From: Brachybacterium nesterenkovii
GTDB lineage: Bacteria; Actinomycetota; Actinomycetes; Actinomycetales; Dermabacteraceae
DNA length: 64,000 bases
Direction of reading: 5' to 3'
NCBI RefSeq assembly: GCF_900163655.1
Contig: NZ_FWFG01000064.1
Span: 1 to 64,000 of the forward strand
Shown: positions 1 to 13,495 of the stretch, in pieces
How positions within the stretch are numbered: position 1 is the first letter of the stretch
Layout of the letters: the number at the start of each line of letters is the position of its first letter
Notes under the pieces: model-generated
Told to the model about the DNA's origin: nothing
The model's database searches: none
The model's input: only the letters and a program-made list of their open reading frames with translations
Translations under genes and position numbers: made by a program

Positions 1-48
1 GACCCCGCCGTCCGCCTCCAGGACGACCTCTTCGGCCACGTCAACGGC
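1..48 (+). pseudogene. N-terminal scrap of an M13-family zinc metallopeptidase
   Basis: Frame 1 opens with DPAVRLQDDLFGHVNG, which matches the conserved N-terminus of actinobacterial M13 (neprilysin-like, PepO/Zmp1) peptidases, where RPQDDLFGHVNGRWLA is typical. Homology stops after about 16 codons. The frame stays open further but encodes nothing like the rest of an M13 enzyme (HExxH and GExxAD are absent) and runs antisense to a membrane-protein gene. The true start lies left of the window. I read it as the 5' end of a gene cut off by a deletion or rearrangement; the rest could have moved elsewhere. Confidence 0.55.
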
Positions 49-74
49 GCCGGGCCGACGGAGGTGCTCGGGCA

Positions 75-896
75 TCACATCGACAGCGAGGCGAGCACGG
101 CCAGCGCGGCGGTGATCACCCCGATGGCCAGGGGCGCGAACGCCCACGCGCTGCGGGTGCGCTCGTGCGGGGTGCGGCGCACCTGGACGAGGGTGGACAT
201 GCCGACGGCGATCGACAGGACCGCGGTCGCCACGGCCATGACGGGCGCGGCGGTGACCAGCACGGTCGCGCCCACCTGGAAGAGCATCAGGCCGATGACG
301 TCGAGCACGCGCATGAGCATGGTGCGACGCACGCTCACCTTCTCCAGCAGCAGCGTGGCGACCATCTCCTTGGACCACTCCGACGGGCGGGCGATCCGGC
401 GCCGTGCGGAGACGAGCTGGGCGGTGGTCAGGGCCACCCACACGAGGGCGCAGCCGATGCCGACCCACAGTCCCAGCGGCCCGCGGGCCTGGGCGGGCCA
501 CAGGATCAGCACGAGCAGGACGGCGGCGACGCGCAGTACCTCCTCGAGCACGGAGCGGGCGACCACCAGACCCGGATGCACCGACAGCTTCCGGTCGCCG
601 CGCGCGACGACCAGGCCGGTGGCCACGATCACGCCGAGCTGGAGGCCGCCGAGGACGATGCCGAGGAGCGGCACCAGCACGGTGGACGGGGTCATCGGCA
701 GGCCCGCGATCACCATCACCAGCCCCAGCAGGGGCACGAGCAGCGAAAGCACGGAGAAGCCGCGCACGAGACCGGTGACGATCTCGGAGCCGGTGGGGCC
801 GTGATCGTGCCCGGTGTGGTCGTGGGGGTCGTCGCAGCAGGCGGAGGCGGGCGCCTCGGTGGTGCCATCCGCGGAGGGGGTGGACGTCGTCGACAT
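75..896 (-). CDS. Polytopic membrane protein with a Cys/His-rich N-terminus, family unknown
   Basis: A 273-residue protein that I do not recognise. The ATG at 896 was chosen because AAGGAGCTCC sits just upstream; a longer reading frame exists but would run into the divergent gene. Residues 1-40 are hydrophilic and contain a CCDDPHDHTGHDHG stretch that could bind metal. About six hydrophobic segments follow, the last close to the C-terminus. A charged cytoplasmic loop (ARRRIARPSEWSKEM) lies in the middle. It is transcribed divergently from the ADP-ribosylglycohydrolase gene, with about 100 bases between them. Membrane location is clear from the sequence; metal handling is only a guess. Confidence 0.75.
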   Translation of the reverse strand: MSTTSTPSADGTTEAPASACCDDPHDHTGHDHGPTGSEIVTGLVRGFSVLSLLVPLLGLVMVIAGLPMTPSTVLVPLLGIVLGGLQLGVIVATGLVVARGDRKLSVHPGLVVARSVLEEVLRVAAVLLVLILWPAQARGPLGLWVGIGCALVWVALTTAQLVSARRRIARPSEWSKEMVATLLLEKVSVRRTMLMRVLDVIGLMLFQVGATVLVTAAPVMAVATAVLSIAVGMSTLVQVRRTPHERTRSAWAFAPLAIGVITAALAVLASLSM

Positions 897-1000
897 GGAG
901 CTCCTTCGTTGCGCGACCAGCGTACCGGCGGGGCCCGGGGAGGGCTTCCTCACGCCCGAACGGGACGAGTGGCCCCGCCTGCGTATGTGACCATGGACGG

Positions 1001-2071
1001 GTGACAGACGAGAGCGGACGCGATGAGGCATCGCTCGTGACGTCAGCGGTGCGCGCGAGAGCTCTCGGCAGCGTCATCGGTGCGGCCACGGGGGACGCTC
1101 TCGGTGCGCCCTATGAGTTCCAGGGGCCGATCCCGGATTCCGACGACGTCGCGATGACGGGCGGCGGGGTGCTCGGCTGGGACGTGGGCGAGTGGACCGA
1201 CGACACGTCGATGTCCATCGTAGTCCTCGAGGCCGCCGCGGCCGCCTCCCTGGGGCACGATCTGCGCCTGCCCTCGTCCCTCGACCAGATCGCGCGCGAG
1301 TGGTACGCGTGGTCGATGGGGACGCCCGACATCGGGGCGATGACCTCGAAGGTGATGGGGGCGGCGATCGCCCGCGCCGTCGCCGACGGGCGCTCGCTGC
1401 CGACCGCCGCGGATTTCGAGGCCGCCGCGCACTGCGTGGCCGAGCACACGACCAACAATGCGGGCAACGGCTGCCTCCTGCGCACGCACGCGGTCGCCCT
1501 GCCGTACCTGCACGCCGATGACGAGGTGCTCGTCGAGGCCGTCCTCGCCGTGTGCCGCCTCACGCATCAGGGGCCCGATGTCGAGGAGGCCTGCATCCTG
1601 TGGACCTTCGCGGTCCGCCACGCGATCCTCACCGGTGAGGTCGATGTGCGCGTCGCACTGGATCTCCTCGAGCCCGAGCGCGCCGAGCTGTGGGCCCAGC
1701 GCATCGAGGAGGCGGAGACGGCCGTCCCCACGGCGTTCCCGCGCAACGGCTGGGTGGTCCACGCCTTCCAGGCCGCATGGTCCGCGATCCACGGCGTGCT
1801 GCCCATCCCGCGGGGCAAGTTCGCCCAGCGCGCGGCGATGACGGAGGCCCTCGAGGCGGCGGTCCGCGCCGGCTACGACACGGACACCCTCGCGAGCATC
1901 ACCGGGGGGCTGCTCGGCGCGGCCCTGGGCCACAAGGCGATCCAGCCGGAGTGGCGGCGCGCCCTGTTCGGCTGGCCCGGGTACGAGGTCAGCGAGCTGA
2001 TCTCCCTGGTCGAGCGCGTGATCGACGCGCGGGCCTCCCAGCCCGAGCCGGTCGGGCCCACCGCGGCCTGA
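1001..2071 (+). CDS. ADP-ribosylglycohydrolase family protein (DraG/ARH)
   Basis: A 356-residue member of the ADP-ribosylglycohydrolase family, which removes ADP-ribose from modified proteins or small molecules using a dinuclear magnesium centre. The family's metal-binding signatures are visible: GAATGDALGAPYE near residues 28-38, WTDDTS at 65-70, and DTDTLAS near the C-terminus (about 295), together with an NNAGNG motif around residue 153. Length is usual for the bacterial enzymes. The GTG at 1001 is the first usable start; no strong ribosome binding site precedes it, so a start a few codons later is possible. The substrate cannot be told; many actinobacterial relatives are housekeeping or toxin-reversal enzymes. 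Confidence 0.9.
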   Translation: MTDESGRDEASLVTSAVRARALGSVIGAATGDALGAPYEFQGPIPDSDDVAMTGGGVLGWDVGEWTDDTSMSIVVLEAAAAASLGHDLRLPSSLDQIAREWYAWSMGTPDIGAMTSKVMGAAIARAVADGRSLPTAADFEAAAHCVAEHTTNNAGNGCLLRTHAVALPYLHADDEVLVEAVLAVCRLTHQGPDVEEACILWTFAVRHAILTGEVDVRVALDLLEPERAELWAQRIEEAETAVPTAFPRNGWVVHAFQAAWSAIHGVLPIPRGKFAQRAAMTEALEAAVRAGYDTDTLASITGGLLGAALGHKAIQPEWRRALFGWPGYEVSELISLVERVIDARASQPEPVGPTAA

Positions 2072-2145
2072 ATGCTGCCGCGGCCCGTGCCCGGCTACGA
2101 TCCCGTCGGACGTCACGCCCCGATCACGTCCGCGAGGAGAGCACC

Positions 2146-7090
<4,945 letters not shown>

Positions 7091-7153
7091 GAGGCGAGCG
7101 TACGAACAGCGGGCAGGTCGCGAGGGGATGTGCGCGGGCCCTGCCCGCGATCT

Positions 7154-8146
7154 TCACCGTGCGTCCACGGGCTCCTCCCGGTGCACCCGGATCCCGGCGC
7201 TCAGCGGGACGACGCGCTCCTGGCCCCCGGACAGCACGATGCGGATGCCGCTGGCAGCACCCGAGCTGCCCCTCCCGGCACGGTCGACATCGCTGCCTGC
7301 TCCTTCGGCGGCGTCCACTCCCGCGACGCCGCTGCCTGCTCCCTCGGCGGCGGCCGGGCCGAGGACCGTCAGCTGCGTGCGGTGGGCTCGCAGCGCGCCC
7401 TCGACGGCACGCGCGGTCCCCGGCAGCTCGCGGCGGGCGAACGAGGGGTCGTCGGCCTGGGCATCCGCATCGTGATAGCTGGCCACCTCGATCAGCGGCA
7501 CCCCCTGCGCGGCGGCGGCCCGCGCGGCGATCGTGTGCACGTGCACATGGTCCGGGTGGCCGTAGGTCCCGCCGTCGTCGTTGCTCAGCAGCACGTCGGG
7601 GCGCAGGGCCCGGATAGCGGCCTCGAGATCCGCGACCGCCTCGGCGACGGGGCGGCGGGTGAAGGCGTCGGGGCCCGTGTCCTCGGCCGGTCCGGCCAGC
7701 TGCGGCGTCACCCAGCGCATGCCGGAGTCGCGGTAGCGGCGCGCATCCGCGCCCGGCGCCAGCGCGGGAGGCGAGCCCAGGAAGCACGACGAGGTGATCC
7801 CCAGGCTGCGGGTCGCGCCGTCGAGCTCGGCGGCGCGCACCTCGACGAACGAGCGGGCATCGTCCGGGGCGATCGATCCGGGAACGGTCTCGCCCTCCTC
7901 CCCGCGGGTGGCGGTCACGAGGTCGATGCGCGTGCCGCGCGCGGCCAGGTGCGCCAGCAGCGCTCCCGTCGAGAGGGTCTCGTCGTCCGGATGCGCCTGG
8001 AGCGTCAGCACCCGCTGGGCGCCCTCGAGGAGTCGCCAGGCGTCGGGCGTCTGCGCGGCGGTCGGAGCCTGCGCGGCGGTCGGAACGTGCGCGGCGTTCG
8101 GCGCGGGCGCGGAGAGCGGATCCTGTGGGGAATCAGGGGCGGTCAT
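7154..8146 (-). CDS. PIG-L/LmbE deacetylase, MshB-like
   Basis: A 330-residue zinc-dependent N-acetylglucosaminyl deacetylase of the PIG-L family. It carries AHPDDE (residues 51-56), TRGEEGE, YRDSGM and GGTYGHPDHVHVHT, which correspond in order to the motifs of MshB, the mycothiol enzyme that deacetylates GlcNAc-inositol. The first 35 residues and a stretch near 265-300 are low-complexity Ala/Gly/Thr inserts not usual in MshB. Its start overlaps the stop of the upstream GNAT-MshA fusion gene by 4 bases (ATGA), so the two are translationally coupled. With an MshA-like domain as partner, a role in mycothiol assembly is likely but not proven; another glycosylated thiol or glycolipid is possible. 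Confidence 0.85.
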   Translation of the reverse strand: MTAPDSPQDPLSAPAPNAAHVPTAAQAPTAAQTPDAWRLLEGAQRVLTLQAHPDDETLSTGALLAHLAARGTRIDLVTATRGEEGETVPGSIAPDDARSFVEVRAAELDGATRSLGITSSCFLGSPPALAPGADARRYRDSGMRWVTPQLAGPAEDTGPDAFTRRPVAEAVADLEAAIRALRPDVLLSNDDGGTYGHPDHVHVHTIAARAAAAQGVPLIEVASYHDADAQADDPSFARRELPGTARAVEGALRAHRTQLTVLGPAAAEGAGSGVAGVDAAEGAGSDVDRAGRGSSGAASGIRIVLSGGQERVVPLSAGIRVHREEPVDAR

Positions 8147-10692
8147 CGGTTCTCCTCCTCGACGAGGACGTGGCGGTAGCAGGCTTCGAGGCGCAGGGCC
8201 GAGACTTCCCAGGTGCGGGACTCGGCGAACGCCCGGGCGGCGCGAGAGCGCTCATGGCGCTGTTCGGGATCGGCCAGCAGCGTTCGCACGGCCGCGGCCC
8301 AGTCCTCGGGCGAGCGCGAGCCGAGCACGACCCCATCCGGCCCGACGGCCTCGGTGACCCCTCCGGCACCGCTCCAGGCGATCACCGGTGTCCCGGACGC
8401 CTGAGCCTCGAGCGCCACCAGCCCGAAGGTCTCCGACCAGCTGGTGAGCAGCAGGGCATCGGCCTCGCGCATGCGGCGCGAGAGCTCCGCGCGGTCCACC
8501 GAGCCGATCAGCTCGATCCGATCGGCGACACCGAGACGCTGCGCGAGCTCCTCCAGGTGCCGCGGCTGGTCCGCGTCGTCCTCGCTCGCGCCGCCCGCGA
8601 GCACGAGGCGCGCGGGCGAGTCGGGGCCGAGGGCCGCGAGCACCTCGATCGCCAGGTCGGGCGCCTTGAGCGGCTGCAGGCGGGCGGCGTGCAGCAGCGT
8701 CAGACTGCCGGTATCGGTATCGGTATCGCCAGGAGCATTGTGCTCGTCCTCGGCGGGGTGGAACACGCGCGTGTCCACCCCCGGCAGGACGGTGCGGATG
8801 CGGGCGGCGGGCACGTCGTACCGCTCGCGGACCGTGCGGGCCTCGGACTCGGAGACGGCCACGACCAGGTCGGCCTGGGTGGCGGCCCGGCGCTCCCCGG
8901 CGATGCGGCCGGGCGACTCGGGAGGCTCGCCGTGATCGAGCGTGGCGGCACCCTCCGGCGCGGCGACCGAGTGGAAGGACTGCACGAGCGGCAGTCCGCG
9001 GGCGCGGGCCGCATCGAGCGCGGCGACCCCGCTGAACCAGTGGTGGGCGTGCAGCACGTCATAGGCGATACCGGAGTCCAGGTGGCGGGCGAGCGCCGCG
9101 GCGAACGGGGCGATGGTCTGCTCCATGGCGCTCTTGGCCAGGGGCCGTGCGGGCCCGGCGTCGAGGTGGAACAGGCGCAGGCCGGGGGCGATGCCGATGA
9201 CGAACGGGGCGGCCGGATCCGTGCGCCGGGTCAGCAGGTCCACCTGATGGCCCCGGGCGGCCAGCGCCCGGGCCTGCTCCAGGACCACCACGTTCATGCC
9301 CCCGGCATCCGCGGCACCGGGAGGCGCGAGCGGCGAGGTGTGCAGGCAGACCGCGGCGATCCGCAGCGGGCGCGGGGCCGCGCCCTCCGTCGAGCCCTGC
9401 TTCGTGTCCTGCTTTGAGCCCAGTTTCGTGTCCTGCGCCGCGTCGAGCTCGGTGCCCGGTCGCGCGTCCTGTTCCGTCCCCGTCGCAGCGTCCGCGGTGC
9501 CTGTCGTCGCGGTGCCCGCGGCACCTCGGTCGGCAGTGCCTGCACCGGAGCCTGGGCTGGCGGCCGATGCCGCTCGCGGCCCGCCCGCCACGGGCCGGCG
9601 CATCTGCACCACCTGATGCTGGCGGCCGGTGAGGCTCACATGGACGCCGTGGGCGCTGACGGCGAAGCCCAGATGCTCATAGAGGGCGATGTTCCCCGGC
9701 TCGTCGGCCCGGACGGTGCACGTGACGGCGCGCAGCCCCTGCGCCTCGGCCTCGGCGAGGGCCCATTCGACGAGCGCCCGCGCATGCCCCTGTCCCCGGT
9801 GCTCGGGCGCGACCGCCACCCGCGACAGCTGCAGGGCGCGGGTGCGCGAGACGGTCGTCTTCATCGCGGCGAAAACGACGTCGTCGACCTGCACCGCGAT
9901 CGCCCGCATGCCGCGGGCCATCTCCGCGGCCAGGGTCTCGGGCGTCTCGAGCATCGCGCCGGAGGGGGCCTCGGTCGCGTCGTACTGCCGGAAGGCGTCA
10001 TGGATGACGCAGGCGAGCAGCTCGGCATCCTCCGCGCCGAGCTCCCGCAGAGCGCGGCGCGGAGAGGACGCGGGGGAGCGATCGGGAGGAGAGGGCGCGA
10101 GGTCCTCGTCGAAGCGGCCCTCGAGTCGCAGCAGCGTCATCTCGGTGCCGTCGGGCGCGGTGAACTCCTCCTCGCCGATCAGGCGCATGCCGTGGCGGCG
10201 GTACACCTCGGTCAGACCGGCATGGCGCGGGACCACGTTGCAGGCCAGGCCCGCGAAGCCCTCCGTCCGGGCGAGTGCGGCGAGAGCGGTGATGAGGTGC
10301 CCGGACAGCCCCTGCCCGCGATAGGACGGCAGCACCGACAGCCGCCAGAAGTACAGCAGGTCGCTCCCGGCATCGGGGTGCATCTTCACGACCGCGACCG
10401 GTGCGTCCCCGTCGAAGATCCCGAGGGCGCGGCCGGCGCCCTCGAGCTCGGTGCGGATCGACGCGTCCGTCTCGCGCTCCGTGCCGTAGGAGAAATCGGG
10501 CGTCGTGTACTCGGCGAAGGCCGCCTGCATCACCTCGCGCACCACGGGCGCGTCCTCCGGCGTCAGCTCGCGGACGGTGCGGCCGCGCGGCGCGGCATCC
10601 GGCGCGGCATCCGACGGGGCGCGGACCCCATCGCGGGACGCAGGGCCCGGCGCGGCGGTCGGGAGCGGGGCGGGGGAGTCATCGATCGGCAC
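8143..10692 (-). CDS. Fusion protein: two GNAT acetyltransferase domains plus MshA-like glycosyltransferase
   Basis: An unusual 849-residue fusion. Residues 39-195 form a GNAT acetyltransferase domain (acetyl-CoA loop RGQG at 115-118) and 214-365 a second one (RGQG near 279). A low-complexity linker (366-440) leads to a GT-B glycosyltransferase (441-849) with HTSPLAPPGAADAGGMN at 451-467, the hallmark of MshA, which joins GlcNAc to inositol phosphate. Later GT4 landmarks (HSVAAPEG, VLPGVDTRVF, ETFGLVALEAQASGTPVI) are intact. In mycothiol synthesis MshA starts the pathway and MshD, a tandem GNAT protein, finishes it, so the fusion may join both ends; the GNAT halves are not obviously MshD. The GTG at 10692 is chosen because a longer frame would invade the divergent gene; no good ribosome binding site is seen. 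Confidence 0.82.
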   Translation of the reverse strand: MPIDDSPAPLPTAAPGPASRDGVRAPSDAAPDAAPRGRTVRELTPEDAPVVREVMQAAFAEYTTPDFSYGTERETDASIRTELEGAGRALGIFDGDAPVAVVKMHPDAGSDLLYFWRLSVLPSYRGQGLSGHLITALAALARTEGFAGLACNVVPRHAGLTEVYRRHGMRLIGEEEFTAPDGTEMTLLRLEGRFDEDLAPSPPDRSPASSPRRALRELGAEDAELLACVIHDAFRQYDATEAPSGAMLETPETLAAEMARGMRAIAVQVDDVVFAAMKTTVSRTRALQLSRVAVAPEHRGQGHARALVEWALAEAEAQGLRAVTCTVRADEPGNIALYEHLGFAVSAHGVHVSLTGRQHQVVQMRRPVAGGPRAASAASPGSGAGTADRGAAGTATTGTADAATGTEQDARPGTELDAAQDTKLGSKQDTKQGSTEGAAPRPLRIAAVCLHTSPLAPPGAADAGGMNVVVLEQARALAARGHQVDLLTRRTDPAAPFVIGIAPGLRLFHLDAGPARPLAKSAMEQTIAPFAAALARHLDSGIAYDVLHAHHWFSGVAALDAARARGLPLVQSFHSVAAPEGAATLDHGEPPESPGRIAGERRAATQADLVVAVSESEARTVRERYDVPAARIRTVLPGVDTRVFHPAEDEHNAPGDTDTDTGSLTLLHAARLQPLKAPDLAIEVLAALGPDSPARLVLAGGASEDDADQPRHLEELAQRLGVADRIELIGSVDRAELSRRMREADALLLTSWSETFGLVALEAQASGTPVIAWSGAGGVTEAVGPDGVVLGSRSPEDWAAAVRTLLADPEQRHERSRAARAFAESRTWEVSALRLEACYRHVLVEEENR

Positions 10693-10790
10693 GACGGCAT
10701 CGTAGAGGGCGCGCCCGCATCCGCCCTGTTTCGCGATCGGCGTACCACACCGATGTGACATCCGTGCACGCTGCGGGACACAGTGGGGGG

Positions 10791-11393
10791 ATGACGAGCG
10801 CACCCGAGGTCGATTGGCATGCCTTCAACACCTCCGCGGCGGGTCGTCCCGCCAGACGCCTCGTCTCCACAGCGATCTCGGCCATCGGTGCCGTGACCGG
10901 TGCCGGGCGCTCCGTCCTGGATCTCGGGGCGGGCGGCGGATCGGATGCGCTCGAGTTCGCGCGCCGCGGCTTCACCGTCTTCGCGTACGACAGCGACGAC
11001 ACGATCGCCTCGCGCCTGGTGGAGAACTCCCGCATGGACGGGACCATCTACTTCCGCCACGGCGACATCGCCGAGGTCGAGGCCTTCCCGGCGGCGGACA
11101 TCATCTACTCCGGGTACGCGCTGCCGCTGCTCGGCGATGCCCTGCCGGCCGTGTGGGAGAAGCTCCGGGCGGCGCTGAAGCCGGGCGGCGTGGTCGCCGT
11201 CGACCTGTTCGGCGAGCACGACACCTGGGCGGGCGATGACAGCATCGCCACGTTCACCGCGGCCGAGATCGACGCGATGCTCGAGGGCATGCGGATCGTC
11301 CAGCGGGAGATCCGCGACGAGGACGGCCGCGACTTCGCCGACGGCAAGAAGCACTGGCACGTCCACACGCTCGTGGCGCGCGCGGCCGCTTGA
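10791..11393 (+). CDS. Class I SAM-dependent methyltransferase
   Basis: A 200-residue Rossmann-fold methyltransferase. Motif I is VLDLGAGGGSDALEFARRG (about residues 43-61), followed by an acidic residue after beta-2 (FAYDSDD) and a motif III-like LKPGGVVAVDLFGE. The pattern of first residues and small size resembles the TehB/UbiE-like group that acts on small molecules; the substrate is unknown. The ATG at 10791 follows a GGGGGG run. It is transcribed divergently from the GNAT-MshA fusion, about 100 bases away, so a shared control region is possible. Confidence 0.85.
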   Translation: MTSAPEVDWHAFNTSAAGRPARRLVSTAISAIGAVTGAGRSVLDLGAGGGSDALEFARRGFTVFAYDSDDTIASRLVENSRMDGTIYFRHGDIAEVEAFPAADIIYSGYALPLLGDALPAVWEKLRAALKPGGVVAVDLFGEHDTWAGDDSIATFTAAEIDAMLEGMRIVQREIRDEDGRDFADGKKHWHVHTLVARAAA

Positions 11394-11587
11394 GCGACGG
11401 GGCTCCGCCGTGGTCTGCCGACGTCTGGCATGATCGTGCACGGCGTCGACCCGCCGCCCAGCCCGCGCTCGGCCCCAGCCCGAGCGTCGCGGCGAAGGGG
11501 AGCGAATCCTCGGGTCTCTCGAACTGCTCATGACGCGTCCGCGCGCCGCCGCATGCTGGGGATGTCCGACGGCGCGAGGTGACAGCC

Positions 11588-12136
11588 ATGACCCGAGACC
11601 ACGACCTCAAGCGCCTGATCCGCGCCCGCATGAGCGCGACCGGCCAGAACTACACCGCCGCCCGGGCCGCCCTGATGGCCCAGAGGGCGACGGACCCCAG
11701 CGCCCTCGTATCGGCGCCCGCCGCGCCGCGGGCCGCTGCGGACGCCGTGGACGCTGAACCCGCGATCGATCCGGTGCGCGCCCGCGCCGAGCACGAACGC
11801 CTCCTCCGCCCCTTCTGGAGGGAAGGCCGGATCACCTCGATCCCCGCGCGCCGCCGAGCGCGCTTCGCCCTCCTCCTCGAGCTGCTGGCCCGTTTCGCTC
11901 CCGGCGAGGAGTACAGCGAGGCCGAGGTCGGGGAGATCCTCGGCGTGCTCCACCCGGACATCGCGTTCTGGCGGCGCGAGCTCGTGGACTACGCCCTCCT
12001 CGAGCGGGACGCCTCCGGTGCGCGGTACCGGGTCGCGGCGCGGGTACCGAACCGCACCGGGAACATGGCGCAGGAGGTCACGGACTGGGAGCGGATCTGG
12101 CTGCCGCGCTTCCTGGGCGGGGAGACCAGGAGCTGA
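11588..12136 (+). CDS. DUF2087 domain-containing protein
   Basis: A 182-residue protein. The N-terminal 25 residues (LKRLIRARMSATGQNYTAAR) are a short helical motif seen at the start of many actinobacterial hypotheticals. An Ala-rich linker leads to a DUF2087 domain (about residues 75-155) with the typical FWREGRITSIPARR start and the EEYSEAEVGEIL...D...RRELVDYALLER core, which looks like a small winged-helix nucleic-acid-binding fold. The ATG at 11588 lies about 7 bases after GAGGTGAC; a GTG three codons earlier is possible. Followed by a strong hairpin. Probably regulatory; the target is unknown. Confidence 0.82.
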   Translation: MTRDHDLKRLIRARMSATGQNYTAARAALMAQRATDPSALVSAPAAPRAAADAVDAEPAIDPVRARAEHERLLRPFWREGRITSIPARRRARFALLLELLARFAPGEEYSEAEVGEILGVLHPDIAFWRRELVDYALLERDASGARYRVAARVPNRTGNMAQEVTDWERIWLPRFLGGETRS

Positions 12137-12145
12137 CGAGCGACG

Positions 12146-12177
12146 GGCAGGTCCGACCGGCACCGGTCGGACCTGCC
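12146..12177. terminator. Perfect 15-bp stem-loop after the DUF2087 gene
   Basis: The arms GGCAGGTCCGACCGG (12146-12160) and its exact complement (12163-12177) begin 10 bases after the stop codon. No T-run follows, as is common for terminators in high-GC actinomycetes. Confidence 0.75.
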
Positions 12178-12337
12178 GGGCGCACCCGCATGCATTCATG
12201 CCTGCAGGTGCCCGGGTTCACCGACCACGACGTCGCAGGTCACGGAACGGTGTCGACATGCGATCACGGCGGTGGCCCAGGTCACTCATGGGGCATGATC
12301 CCGCCCAGTCCCCATCCCCTGAACGAAGGATCCTCCG

Positions 12338-13492
12338 ATGCGACGTCGCACCGTCACCTCCGCCCTCGCCCTGGCCGTCCCGGCCCTCCTGCTCGGCGCT
12401 CCCGCCCTGGCCGAGCCCTCCGCCGCCTGGACCCCGGAGCGCACCCGCGAGCTCGCCGGCCGCCTGCCCGACCTGCGCTCGCGCCGCACCGCCGCGGGCG
12501 CGCGCATGGCCGCCCTGGTCGCGGCGGAGGGACGCGTCAGCGCGAGCGGCCTGGCCCGCGCCATCGACGGCGGCCAGTACGCCTGCGGCCCCACCCGGAT
12601 GCGCGACTACATCACCGAGTCCACCAAGGACTGGACCGCCGAGGACTTCGACCTCATGGACCAGCTGGGCCTCCTCGACTGGCCCACCTACCACGCGCTC
12701 CTGTTCGCTCCCGACGGCCCTCAGACCTACGGGATCGACGGCGAGTACGGCAAGGAGCTCACGAAGACCTTCCGCCGCCTCCAGGGCTTCTGGGACGTCG
12801 ACGGCAGCGACATCCTCCTGGCCGCGATGCACGGGTCGATCTTCGCCGACACCGAGGCGCTCGTCCCGATGGTGACGCTGGTCTTCGAGATCTCCGAGGC
12901 CGATGCCCGGGAGATCATCGCCGCCGTCCAGGAGTACCTGGCCCAGCCGAAGTTCGACGGCGGTCGCCACCCGCTGTTCACGTTCAACGCCTTCGCCTAC
13001 TCCGATCGCGACGCCGGCCCGGACGAGGCCCTCGGCGTCCCGGACAAGATCATCATGGGCGACGGCATCCTGCAGTGCATGGAGAACCTGGGCCTGGGCG
13101 ACGTCGCTCCCCGCGGCATCCTCGCCCACGAGTACGGCCACCAGGTCCAGTACCGCCTGGGCCTGTTCGCCGAGCACGCCGGCACCCCCGAGGCCACGCG
13201 CGAGACCGAGCTCGAGGCCGACGCCCTGGCCGGCTACTACCTCTCCCACCCCCGCGGCGAGCGCCTGCGCGCCCAGCGCGTCGACGCGTTCATCCGCACC
13301 GACTACGAGGTGGGCGACTGCTCGTTCGCCTCGAACGGCCACCACGGCACCCCGAACCAGCGCGCCGCCACCGGCACCTGGGCCGAGGAGCTCGCCGACG
13401 CCAAGGGAGCCAAGGGGCACGTCCTCACGGCGCGCGAGGTCTCCGACGCGTTCCGCGCCGAGCTCCCGGAGATCCTGACCCCCGACGCCTGA
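12338..13492 (+). CDS. Secreted zinc metalloprotease-like protein
   Basis: A 384-residue protein with a Sec signal peptide (MRRRTVTSALALAVPALLLGAPALA, cleavage probably after residue 25). Near residue 265 it has ILAHEYGHQVQYR, an HExxH zinc site, followed about 30 residues later by ELEADALAGYYLSH, whose glutamate may be the third zinc ligand. This arrangement resembles neutral zinc metallopeptidases of the YpfJ type, though overall similarity is not obvious. Two cysteine-containing stretches (YACGPTRMRDY and VGDCSFAS) could form a disulfide. It stands alone, with a terminator upstream. Function outside the cell is inferred; the substrate is unknown. Confidence 0.8.
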   Translation: MRRRTVTSALALAVPALLLGAPALAEPSAAWTPERTRELAGRLPDLRSRRTAAGARMAALVAAEGRVSASGLARAIDGGQYACGPTRMRDYITESTKDWTAEDFDLMDQLGLLDWPTYHALLFAPDGPQTYGIDGEYGKELTKTFRRLQGFWDVDGSDILLAAMHGSIFADTEALVPMVTLVFEISEADAREIIAAVQEYLAQPKFDGGRHPLFTFNAFAYSDRDAGPDEALGVPDKIIMGDGILQCMENLGLGDVAPRGILAHEYGHQVQYRLGLFAEHAGTPEATRETELEADALAGYYLSHPRGERLRAQRVDAFIRTDYEVGDCSFASNGHHGTPNQRAATGTWAEELADAKGAKGHVLTAREVSDAFRAELPEILTPDA

Positions 13493-13495
13493 TCA

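Noticed and set aside
165-1004. Long open frames on the plus strand across the first kilobase
   Set aside because: They are antisense to a membrane-protein gene with a clear ribosome binding site and have the Arg/His/Gly-rich composition of high-GC shadow frames.
8143-10692. Fusion of GNAT and glycosyltransferase as a frameshift or assembly artefact
   Set aside because: The frame is continuous through an in-frame low-complexity linker with normal codon use and no sign of a lost stop, so I treat the fusion as real.
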